Below, one piece after another: positions 10,255 through 29,270 of a stretch of 64,000 bases of DNA (position 1 is its first letter; each line of letters opens with the position of its first letter). The stretch is from Trichuris trichiura (Eukaryota; Nematoda; Enoplea; Trichinellida; Trichuridae), in contig JBAJFE010000014.1 of assembly GCA_037903355.1 (NCBI GenBank), positions 4,898,001-4,962,000 of the forward strand, in the 5' to 3' direction. The notes under the pieces are model-generated. The model was not told the DNA's origin, did not search any database, and saw nothing but the letters and a program-made list of their open reading frames with translations. The position numbers were made by a program, and so were the translations under genes.

Positions 10255-10468
10255 AGATACCTGAATATCTAGAATGCCTCCTTTCATTCTAAACTCGCCG
10301 TGTTACAGAAACTGAAACCTTTAATTATGTTGATTCCAGATTTTTTGTATCCTATCGCTTTTGCTATTTTCAATCAGTTTTCGATATGCTACGCGCAGCA
10401 CGACTTTCCGGCCGTTTATGACTTAATTCCTTTTTTCTTATCTGTTGTTCGGGTTCACGTGAGTTTTT
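10020..10468 (+). repeat. Dispersed 42-bp direct repeat
   Basis: A 42-bp identical segment occurs at 10020-10061, inside the foldback element, and at 10427-10468 outside it. Flanks differ, so the right copy is probably a remnant of a related element. Confidence 0.7.
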
Positions 10469-11904
10469 TAGGAACACATCAGTCTCTTCCTGAGCGTGGA
10501 CAGCAAGTTTATATTTTCTAGGCTCTATCGAAGAGGACCAATACAGATGAGTGGAGCTTAACGGATGTCTCCGCCTTGGAATGACCAAAAAATGAGCAAA
10601 TATAGCGTATCGATGTCACTACTGCAATTCAGGAACCGTATTTCGATATGCAAATAAGCTGGTTGCCCTTTTAGGTCTACGCCTCTACGAGGTGCAATGC
10701 CCTTACCTCCCGACATGAGCAAATTAACTTGCTTATTATTCTACTGTACCGAAACAGCTCGTTTCGGGGTGGGAAGATGCAATGGTGGGTGTGTTCGCAT
10801 ATTTATAGCACTCTCATAGGCTATAGAAAGAACCACTTTAAGGGACCAAAGTGCGCGGAAAATAAGACCGGGGAATCTGCTATTTTGTGTTTTCAAGGTG
10901 ATTATTAAAGATTGGTGGGATCTTTCCTTCTTCATGTCGGCCGAAAGTCAGTGCGACTACATCAAAGGGAAAACTGCTGTGCCGGTACCTAGCGAAGTGG
11001 GATTAATGGAACAACGAGAGGGGCGTGCTGCTGCGTTTGATTGAACACCTGCCGAGGAATTGCGTTACACTGCAAGGGAATTGCGGCTGCCGGTGTCAAT
11101 GAACCGGTCAGTAACCGTTGCAAAGGAGTGAAAGTGAGGGAGTGAAACAATTGTACATGAATTGTTGTCATGGGGAGCGCAATGGAGCAGCAGTGGTGCA
11201 TGCAGGAGGTGCGGTTAGTGACCCGCCGAAAGCATCGAAGGTCAACGGTCCATTTCGCATTGCGTCTTAGCAAACGGCGTACAGTTCATTGTGAGTATTC
11301 CCGTAGCAGCCCTGGCTTCTTCCGTGGTTAAGACGCGTTTGCCAAATTAGAGGTACATGTGCCACTCCCCATAGTTCCACTACTCTTACTGAATTATTGG
11401 AATGGTTTAGGGGAGTCAACTAAGCGCATAGGTAGTACCATTGGTTTCCAAGTTCATTTTCCGAAATTCATTTTATGAAATTAAGTGCAAGTACTTCGCC
11501 TCCTACATAAGCATGACAGGCAACACTTTATTCCAAGTGTGCCTAACGGCAGTCTTGTTCTTACGGAAAAGGCATCAAAGCTAGTTGCTTTTGGTGGGCT
11601 GCCTGCGTTGGAATCATATTCCCGTTTTTATGGAAACCTCCCTGTCGCACGAGGTTCTACGGCACCTCCACTGAGGAGGTCGGCCGCCGTCCTACACTGA
11701 CAAGGTCACTGGGTCTCCGCAGGTGCGGTTCTTTGCACACAGGACCAGTCCGTGGTCTTGGACAAACTGCACCGCGATGCTTTCTTGCATCGTCGGAAAG
11801 AGTGCTTCTTGTACAGCTATAGCGACGGACGAAGTAGACATAAAGGAGCCTGTACAGTTCGCGCTTAGCTTCTTATTCCACAAGTTTCGCTGCAACAATG
11901 TGTG
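10469..11904. other. Intergenic stretch, no recognised gene
   Basis: Short open frames are present on both strands, but none resembles a known family or shows a consistent splice pattern. Confidence 0.45.
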
Positions 11905-12385
11905 CGCAGGTGTTCACGGTCGCAGTGGACCACATGCACGCTATACTAGGCGTTTTCTGCTCTGATGAATACGCTGTCATCTCTAGTGTTGTTACACGGA
12001 TTGCCCTCGGTTACGCAACCTTACGTAATCCAGTCGTGTGGGACCCCCTCCGGAGGAAGTAACCGGTATGACCCAAAAGTTTTATTAAACGATTATCTTG
12101 TCTTCGTAAATCAGTCTTTGGAACAATAATCCACATATTTGAAATTAAAAGATTTATTGCGCCATTATTTAGGATTATGATGATGCTCCAACTACCAGAA
12201 ATAAGCTGGGGTCTTGTCGGTTAGTTCCCCGGAGAGGTCCCAACACGACAGGATTATGTAATGTTGCGTAATCGAGGTCAGTCCGTGTAACAACATTAGA
12301 GATATCCCATTAGGAATGACGCCGTATTCATCACAGCGAAAACCGCTTAGTATGGAGTGCATGTGATCCACTGTAGTAAGCTACC
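11905..12385. mobile_element. Foldback element, long imperfect inverted repeats
   Basis: About 160 bp at 11908-12065 reappears inverted, with mismatches and small gaps, at about 12210-12380. Matching blocks include GTTGTTACACGGA against TCCGTGTAACAAC. Another is GATGAATACG, matched by its complement in the right arm. An AT-rich core of about 145 bp separates the arms. No coding capacity and no clear target duplication were seen. Confidence 0.6.
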
Positions 12386-12509
12386 CTGTGTTTACGCCTC
12401 ACGCTTATATAGCTTTTTGTTATGGTAGCGCGTGCACAGAAAAAAGTTTAAACGTGGAAATTTCAGGTCTTAGTCTCAATCAGACTTCAGCAATCGCAAT
12501 TTAAGGGAA

Positions 12510-12649
12510 TGTAACACTCAATCGCTCGTTAACAGTTTAATGTACGCGACTCAACCAGCAAACGCACAACCACCCTCGCCAATTTACACACACACCCCTT
12601 CTATATGATCTTCAAGTTCTGTCTGTCTTGCCTGGCGACGTCCGTTACA
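12510..12649 (-). repeat. 3' LTR of degenerate Gypsy element
   Basis: This 140-bp repeat shares long blocks with 15802-15946 (for example GTTAACAGTTTAATG and CCTGGCGACGTCCGTTAC). The differences indicate an old insertion. Confidence 0.85.
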
Positions 12650-15600
12650 TTGCCGTCCGTCCAAGAGAGGTCACATCCACGTGACTTGCGGAATACTCGC
12701 ACTGGGGAGAGTACAAAATCGCAAAAACGGCCTGGCATACGTGAAGATCGCTTTGGGCGCTCAGGCGCCGGCAGTTGAGACGTAGAGGGAGAGAGCTGTT
12801 GCCGTTCGTCCAAACTTCCGGAATCATTTTGATAATCTACTAAAATCATTCGAGCTGGCTGATATGCGTTGTGCTGATGGCTGGGGCCTATTCCTTGCAG
12901 TGACCCATGATCTCGACGAGCACGCCGAGTTCTCTGGTCGGTGAGCGGGCTTCGTAACTTCTCCTCTTGGAAGCAAATGTCGCCGGGGCAGGACTTCAGA
13001 CGATCCGCGTGGACGACTTGGACATCCCTTCTGTAACTGCAACGCTGGATGCGATAGGTTACGGGTGATAGTTGACTGATGATTATCACGTATGGACTGA
13101 CCCATGATTTTCGGAACTTTTTGTTTCGTCCTTGCAAGACGCGGGGTAGAAATAAGAAGACAAGGTCGCCAACTTTGAAGTGCTGTGGGTTCGCACCCCG
13201 ATCATAATACCGCTTTTGCCGGGCGGCTTCTTTGGCGATTCTGCTTTGTATCTTGCCATTCACTTCGTCCAGAGCTCGGATCAATTGTTCGATGTAACGT
13301 TTTGGCGCTCTCGTTGGCGTCGAATCGCGGTCTATAGTATCTTCTGGCAACCGACACTGACGCCCAAACATCATGCGATAAGGTGATTGACCCGTGGAAC
13401 TATGGGGAGTCGCACGATAGGCCATCATGACTTTCGGGAGAACCATGTCCCAATTTCTTTCTTCCGTGATGATACTCTTCGCAAGCATATCCCAAATCGT
13501 GCGATTCATTCGTTCCGCCTGCCCATTTCCCGATGGGTGGTACGGTGTTGTCCGAGTCTTCTTAATACTTAACTCCTGGCACACATTTTGGAACAATTGG
13601 GATTCGAATTGGGACCCCTGATCGGTATGGAGTACCTCCGGGACGCCATACTTACAGAAAACATCCCGCACCAGGACTCCTGCGACAGTTGTAGCCTCCT
13701 GATTAGGCATAGGAATAGCCTCCGCCAACTTGGAGAACGCGTCCATGGCAATAAGAATGTACCGATTCCCGCTGGCGGTTGTTGGAAGCGGTCCTGAAAT
13801 ATCTGCGACAAGTCTCTGCCACGTGTAAGTAGCTACCTGAGGCTGTAACAATGCGCGTCCCTTGCGTAAAGGGCTACCTCGCGTATTGCACTCCCAGCAT
13901 GTTTGAATATAGCGTTTCACGTCCGACCTGTATCCCGGCCAGTAAAATCTTTCTCGCACAGGCCACAGCATTTTCTCCTGTCCAAGATGGCCAGCTGTGG
14001 GCGCACTATGGCATAGGTGCAGCAATTGGTTGACCATTTGTTTTGGGACAACGAACTGCAGACGGGACGATCCGTCAGTTTCATACCATTCGCGCCATAA
14101 GATGCCACTGCGAATACGCAAGTCGATTCCAGTTTAGCGATCAGCATCGAGAGTGCTTTAGTTCGTTGCTTTGGTAGCAATGCTAGATCATTTGACTGTT
14201 TTGCCACTACCAAAGGAGCAATGTCTGGATCGTTTTGCTGCTGTTCTTTTGCGCTGTCTTCGTCGGTGAACTGTATACTGTTGATCCCACAGGAGTTTGG
14301 TTGTTCCTCATTCAACAATCCTTCGTCCTCGCGACCACACTGCCTGCATAGCGTGCGGGACAGACTGTCTGCATTGCCATGTCGCTTTCCGGAACGGTGC
14401 ATGACCTTAAAGCGGAAACGTTGCAGTTTATGCTGCCATCGAGCCCACTGTCCATCCGCATCCTTGAAAGACTGAAGCCACTGCAACGAACCGTGGTCAG
14501 TTCGCAGAACGAACTCATCCTGCAGGTACGGCATGAAATGTTGGATAAATGTCACGACAGCCAGCATCTCTCGTCTCGTAACGCAATATTTTTGCTCACT
14601 GCGGGACAGAGTACGGCTAGCGAACGCCACAGGACGTTCCTGACCGTCTTCGTCCACTTGGGACAGGACAGCCCCAATGGCAGTGCTGCTGGCATCTGTG
14701 TCAAGAATAAAAGGCTTTGTGAAGTCAGGGAAGCGTAGGACTGAATCAGACGTCAGTTTATCCCGCAAACAACGGAAAGCGTTCGAGGCTTCCTCTGACC
14801 AGACAAATTGTACGCCTTTCTGGGTAAGCCGATACAGTGGAGCCGCAATGCGTGCAAAATGGCGTATGAACCGTCGGTAATATGACGCTAACCCAAGAAA
14901 ACTAAGCAACTCATGCGAACATGTCGGCACTGGATAGTTACGAATTCTTTCAGTTAACTGCGGATCAGGACGGATACCTGTGGTTGACAATGAATGGCCC
15001 AAGAAAATGATTTCCTTACGGAGTCGACACTTCGACAAACTAATCTTCAGCCCAGCTCCACGGAGGCGTTGAAGCACTTGCGGAAGGCGATTAATATGCT
15101 CTTCAAAAGTACGACTGAAAATAATCACGTCGTCCAGGTACACAAGACAACACTCCCATTTGAGTCCCGCAAGCACGAGCTCCATAAGGCGCTGAAACGT
15201 TGCGGGTGCTCCCGTCAATCCAAACGGCATAACGTTAAAGTGAAACAATCCGTCATGCGTAATGAATTCAGTTTTTTCTTTTGCGTCTGGGTCTAGTTCA
15301 ACTTGCCAATAACCACTCAGCAAGTCAATCGTTGAGAAGAACCTGGCGCCCGACAAAGAGTCCAACGTTTCGTCAATTCGCGGAAGGGGATATGCCTTCT
15401 CGGCAAGGGACAGTAATGCCTCTGCATGGAAAGCCCAAGATTTGGTTGGCTGTCTGCGCTTCGAACGGAAGGCCATTTCCTGAATCAACTGTTGGCCTGG
15501 AGTCTGAAATGCCTCTGCCAACGCAGCTTCCGCAGAATCAAAAGACCGGAGAGCATTTTTCTCTAGTCGACGGAAAGTACGGGCAGCTGCCCCAGTCAGA

Positions 15601-15770
15601 CGCAACTGCAGCCATTGCAGTTTCTCTTTGTCAGTCCAACCGTTCAGGTCACTGCAAACCTCGAAAGCGTCTATCCATTCTTGCCAGTCTCCAGTCCCAT
15701 TGAAGGGATCAGGTGATGCCGCAATTTTGCCTGCAACTGCTCTTGCCTGAGCTTCGTGGGTGCCGCGACC
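12601..15770 (-). pseudogene. Gag-Pol pseudogene with gag-to-RT deletion and frameshifts
   Basis: From the 5' side the protein starts MAPPMVAAPTKL. It shifts frame near 15725, continues as Gag (GDWQEWIDAFEVCSDLNGWT and MRLTGAAARTFRRLEKNALR) and then passes without a stop from Gag (FHAEALLSLAEKA) into reverse transcriptase (YPLPRIDETLDSLSGARFFS). The nucleocapsid, protease and first part of RT are therefore missing. RT shows YLDDVIIF and RNase H shows DTDASSTAIGAVLSQ. A second frameshift near 14100-14121 precedes the integrase, which has the HHCC finger (H...H...C..C), DISGPLP, DQGSQF and PYHPSGNGQAERMNR. The integrase frame runs into the LTR. It is not functional as it stands. Confidence 0.9.
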
Positions 15771-15801
15771 ATCGGAGGCGCCATCCTGTCAGCTGCGCCA
15801 T

Positions 15802-15946
15802 TGTAACACTCGCTCGCTCGTTAACAGTTTAATGCATGCGACTCAACAAGCAGACACGCAACCACCCTCGCCAACTTACACACACACACCCCTTCTATGT
15901 GATCTTCAAGTTCTCATCTATGTCTGGCCTGGCGACGTCCGTTACG
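15802..15946 (-). repeat. 5' LTR of degenerate Gypsy element
   Basis: This 145-bp repeat is partner of 12510-12649. Its outer end reads GTTACG where the left copy reads GTTACA, so the terminal dinucleotide is altered. Confidence 0.8.
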
Positions 15947-17534
15947 CTGTAACGGGACTTTTTGGAACAAGTTGAAGATGTTAGCATGGAAATACCTATT
16001 TTTGGGTGCACGTAATGCCCAATTTAATCCGCAAGAAGGAGAAGCAGAATTGGAAATAAAGGAGGAGCGGACGCCACAGGTAAAAGTACTTATCAAACGT
16101 TCTGGCTGCGGCCGGTTATTGCAAACTTGTATCCAGCTCCATGAAGCGTCATCATGAAGCTACCGGAATACCGTTTTATTAGCACAAACGAAAACCAAGT
16201 TATCTGGCGGTTACATTAAGGGTTTAGCAGAAGATGCGCTATTATTACCAGAGGTTCGCTAACATATTATGTGCTATCTTTAAGAGTGCGACTGATGGAA
16301 ATACTAATACTACATTGATAAGTCTGGTTGTGCGCGTTTGCCGAGGAAAACAATGGTTTTACAAGGGGAACAAATGGTGTTCAAGCTGTGGCCCTTGAAG
16401 GAAATCAATTTCTTCGGCAACCACAACTTGAACATCATTTGCTCATCCTGTAAACCTACTGATTTTCCTGGTAGATGCGCATTCTCGGCGGTGCGTATTA
16501 TCAATATTCTGTTAAATATTAAAATACTAATAGATGCATACTGAAAGACTGTTTAGCAAAAATAAAATCATAAACAGCTGAATGAAACATCCGGCTGAAG
16601 CTATATCGATATCGCAGTTGAAAGTTACTCGTCCCATCCCACGTAAATTACAACGCACTGGTTTAAGACATCTGAAACAGTGTACACAAACTGTTCGCAA
16701 ATTTTTTTGCACTACTAACTTCGTTCGCTATTCATTAACGACAAACCGATATTGCTATATGCAACCAGTTCAACCTCAGCGTGCACAGTATGTCGTTTGC
16801 AGAGGAAAAATTACATTTAGATGCTTTACTCTGACTTTCTTTTACTTACAAGCATCGGCATTAATTAAAACTGATTCTGGAGCTGAAAAACAATTTCTCC
16901 TCCTAGCAGAAGCGCATGAGCAGCGGCAAGGTGCTACGAAAACGAATGGAACAGACCCTGCGAGGCCACAAGGGAACAGCAAAGGCTACTGGACGTCTGG
17001 AGCGCGCTTCTGAACATCAGACATCCCACAGAGATGCGAGGACGACAATCATAGGCAGCCTCAAAGACTGCAACCTGTAAACGGACAGACATGCTACATA
17101 ACGAGATGGAAAAAGCGGGACCAATAACAGAAAACGGAACTCAACAAGTTACATCCTGAAGGCAAGGCAGTTCTCACGATGCTATAACAACGTGTTGCAG
17201 CGTAACTAAGTGCGTTCCCAGCAAGGCCAAGTTTGAATAGGGAGGTGAATATACCTGCACATTGGTGAACTTCAAGTAAAACTCATGAATGATGGCCTTT
17301 CGCCTTCAAACTGGACTAGTTGTAGGCAAGAAGGCAAAGTTAAAGAGTTTCGAAACGTATATAATCGCCAATAACAAAAGGCGCGACTAGCGTTAACGAT
17401 TCGCATAAGCAACACGAGACATTTTCAGCAGGCAAGCGGCAAAAACTTGCAACTATTGCCTTCTTATTGTCCAGTTCGGCGCTGGTCGTTTCGAATATCA
17501 CAGACGGAAGAGACTGGCAAACTGTGAATGCCCG
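15947..17534. other. Intergenic stretch with a palindrome, no recognised gene
   Basis: Apart from the palindrome at 16318-16496, no gene was recognised. A 143-codon plus-strand frame (16582-17013) has no recognisable domain. Confidence 0.45.
16318..16496. repeat. Imperfect palindrome
   Basis: Arms of about 85 bp match inverted around 16408 (GAAATCAATTTC at the centre). Because of the symmetry, both strands carry similar short open frames (for example GEQMVFKLW on plus and DEQMMFKLW on minus). It is probably a decayed foldback element. Confidence 0.6.
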
Positions 17535-25987
<8,453 letters not shown>

Positions 25988-26852
25988 TGCTTCTAATAGG
26001 AAAGTTTGCCGTCATCTTCATCGCACGAACAACCACTGGACGCCTGAAAAGATGATACCCATTGCCTATGTTCCTAACCGCCTGAAAGGAATCTGCTTGT
26101 ACTAGCTTGAATAGAGTAAACTGAAACTGTGGTCAGGTTCTTTCACTGGTATACTGTAACCACACCATGGGTTTTATTTGTTTTCGCGCTTTCGGTACTA
26201 TAGAAACAGTTTAGCCTTAACTTTTTAGACGGACACAGCTTATTTGCACACAGCCGTTGGGCTACACTTGCCTCAGCAAATTATTTTGTTAACGGGCCGT
26301 ACAGCATTTAGGACAGCTGTTGCTCCATGCCAATCCACTGTGTAGTTCTTCTTCGCCTTGCTTCTATTCAGCAGTGTTAGCGAAATAAAGTGAAATTGAC
26401 AAAAAGTTGAATTATTAAAATTTATTTACATTTTAAAACATTGCTCAGCAGCATTTTTTTAAAAATTAATCTAACATGGGAGCTCAAAAATAGTGAAAAT
26501 GGACACTAAAATTTATTAGAATTCTAATGGATTCCCCCGCGATAGAAAAATGGGTTGGCTGAATTATCTGATAAAGTTTCTTGCCGATTTTAAGCCCGTG
26601 ACTGTGAGAGCAGCTAGTTCAGAAATCTCTGCCATTTCCTGCCGGTGTTTTGCTCCGATATGCGCTAATAGACAATCTAATGATCAGAACTTTCTTTCTG
26701 CTTTCATAGAATTAAGCTGTTGCACGATTCTGTAAAAAGCAATGTTAGCTAACCCTCCGGTGGCTTAAAGTTGAAACGACTTATTCGTCTTAAAGATACA
26801 TTTTTTCTAAGCGTTTATTTAGAACAATGGATGCTTCTTAATGGGTCTGAAA

Positions 26853-26993
26853 GTTTTCATGATGGAGTTTTCTCACGACTTTCTGTCTTGCTAACGATCA
26901 TCGCTGATGACGGAACATCGTTGGTTCCGAAAGCTCTGAAAGTAAACCAACAACGGGCAAGACAAAGCCGTAAGAAAACTCCATCATGAAAGC
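26853..26993. mobile_element. Short foldback element (141 bp) with one stem-loop module
   Basis: Terminal inverted repeats of about 38 bp (TTTCATGATGGAGTTTTCT type) flank a core containing CTGATGAC, stem GGAAC/GTTCC, GAAAGCT at 26904-26935. This is the copy with CTGATGA, closest to the canonical hammerhead box. No target duplication was seen. Confidence 0.65.
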
Positions 26994-29188
26994 ACTTATT
27001 TATATATATCCGAAGCAGCCACTATTCGCAGAACCGAATTCTTCGCTACATTTGGAGAATCTAAATTTTTAGGTACTTTGCTTGGGAAGCTTGTGGTACG
27101 TGAAATAATAACCAATATGAATGGCAAAGGTCCCTACCCATTTTCTAAGCAAAAAAACAAGTGCCTGTTTTGCCCTCCGTGCTAACAGGGAATTTCAGTT
27201 TGTGTAGTAGATGCTGTAAAGCCAAGCAGGTGAACAACAGTTTCCCACCTTTATTATGAAACCGATTCTGACGACGCTAATCAATCATTTAGGGCCATGC
27301 GAACTTCTGCCTAGTATGAATTTCCTACTGTTTATCATTACGCCCTTTCCTCCCGTCTTTTGTTTTACCAAAACGGTGAAAACGGTTCCATCCATTTGTT
27401 TGCAACTATTAATGAAATCACTCTGCGACGCTCACGAGCGAATTAAGTTTTTTTGGCCACAGGGTGTCTTCTCATAGTTGCGCTTTCCAATACTACTTCG
27501 ATTGCTCGCACACGTTACCACAGCGTTTGTTTTGTAAAGTGCGCGAGACGATGAAAGGGCAATTGTAAAAATCTGGAAAGCTCATTCTGTGATGTACAGC
27601 TGTACATGCTGTTTGCTTTTCTAATGATCCACCACTTTATTGTTTCATTTTCATACGTTTGGAAATAATTTACTTGTTATGCAGTTGAAATAATTTCGCG
27701 AGATCGTCGCAGGGAAGCACACTTTACCATTTTGGCAGTTTACGCTACTTAAATGTTATGTTTTGACTTGCGTATTGACTACCCAGATGTTTAAAAGCAA
27801 TCAACGTAATGCTTGGTGGGTAAAGTAAATATGCAATCGTTTCTTCGCAGGGACCATCACTTCTTGAGATACGGTGCCCATAGAATATGTATTTTCCTTC
27901 ATCTCAGAAGTACTGCGCTAAGCAGAAAGGAGCCAAAGGTTCGAAGTAGGAATGCTATAGAACTTCTAGTATTGCGTTTTCTCCCTCAACTTGTGCAAAC
28001 TTTTCTGCTGTCGACGCTAAAATAAAGACAGGCAGCTGTCACGGCTCAATAGATTTGAAGTGACCATGTGGTGAAGCTCACTGGCCATTGCCAGCCCATT
28101 TCCTGTGCTTGTTATTGCTCATTCGATTGTGCTAGTTGTCTTGCGCTGAAGTTTGCATCGATTGGAAGTTAGGCAGCAAACCAGTCGCTGACCAGCGCAG
28201 TTTCTGCTAGGCAACAACGGCCAAAAAGCTCCGATTCACAAGAACCACGTAGAATTCGTGTAGATATTTCAACCAGGACAAAAATTTGCAGTACCTTACC
28301 TCATAGCAACGCACTGGTTCGGCCAGTGCCATTTGAGCAACGGCGATATGAAGCCATGCGCCTTTCTGATTTATTGCAGCAATAAGTTATTGGAAAACAC
28401 CATTTTATCTCATACTGCTCAGTTAGCAACTGCACGTTATGAACTTTATAAGATTGTCACTATGAACTATGCTTGAGGGGATATCAATAATTTTTTCAGA
28501 CAGAAAATCGTGCCGAAAGTTCTTTTCTTGCTTAGTCGCTTTTGTTTCTTTGAGTAGAATAAATGCAACACGGGACGACAATGGATGATAATTCGTCATT
28601 TCTCGAAAAATACCTGTCCCTTGTGTCGCATCTACAACGTTCTAAGACAAAAAACTTAGCCCTGCTGGCCAACTGAATTTTGACTTCTAGGTACACTTGT
28701 ATGGAACGATGAATTAAGTCACATGGTGGAACTTTGTCCCAGCGACCTTGCATAGTTAATGGCATAACGCAAATAATTATTCGAAATGAAGCTCCGCAAC
28801 GCTACCCGTCTGGAAATTTAAATAATTTCTGTCAACGCTATTGGACCCACCCGTCATTTCCTATCCATCCATTGCCATTCCCTGTCCGCCTTGAATCAAT
28901 AGCAGTAGAAGTTGTTAGGCAATGGTAGTACTAATAGTAAAGATAATAGCACATAATAACAGACTAGTGATCTGTTGATCATCGTGAACGTAGTGGTTCT
29001 GTTGTGCAGAGAGAGTTCTTATCTCTAAAACCCTTCGTATCTGAGCAGTTGTAGTGGACATAATTGCTCATGTGAAAAATTACATGAAATGAAAATAAAA
29101 AGTACCTGCCAGAACTTCTGGTAGCAATTATCTTTGAAATACTGATATTGCATGCAGCGGCGAAGGAATGGGACATTGTGAATGTCGA

Positions 29189-29270
29189 GCCAAGAATATA
29201 TCCAACAGTGGGGGATATAAAAGCAGTGAAACTTGCTTTTGTATTCCTCACTGTTGGATATATTCTTGGC
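29189..29270 (+). ncRNA. Candidate pre-miRNA-like hairpin
   Basis: An 82-nt segment folds into a 37-bp stem with an 8-nt loop (GTGAAACT). The outer 22 bp are perfectly complementary: 29189-29210 and 29249-29270, starting GCCAAGAATATATCCAACAG. The inner 15 bp pair completely once three G:U wobbles are allowed. The size and loop fit a microRNA precursor. It could instead be a small decayed palindromic repeat, because C-to-T decay also turns perfect palindromes into G:U pairs. It lies in a gene-poor interval. Confidence 0.35.

Larger units (their letters stand above)
12510..15946 (-). mobile_element. Degenerate, internally deleted Gypsy element
   Basis: This 3.4-kb element has short LTRs (12510-12649 and 15802-15946) that begin TGTAAC and differ from each other by substitutions and small indels. 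Minus strand next to the right LTR reads TGGCGCAGC, a plausible primer-binding site. The internal region encodes gag and pol pieces with frameshifts and a large deletion. No matching 5-bp target duplication was found. It is from a different lineage than the intact element at 5.4-9.8 kb, judging by its pol sequence. Confidence 0.9.

Noticed and set aside
16582..17013. 143-codon plus-strand frame
   Set aside because: It has no recognisable domain, no start or splice context, and lies among repeats.
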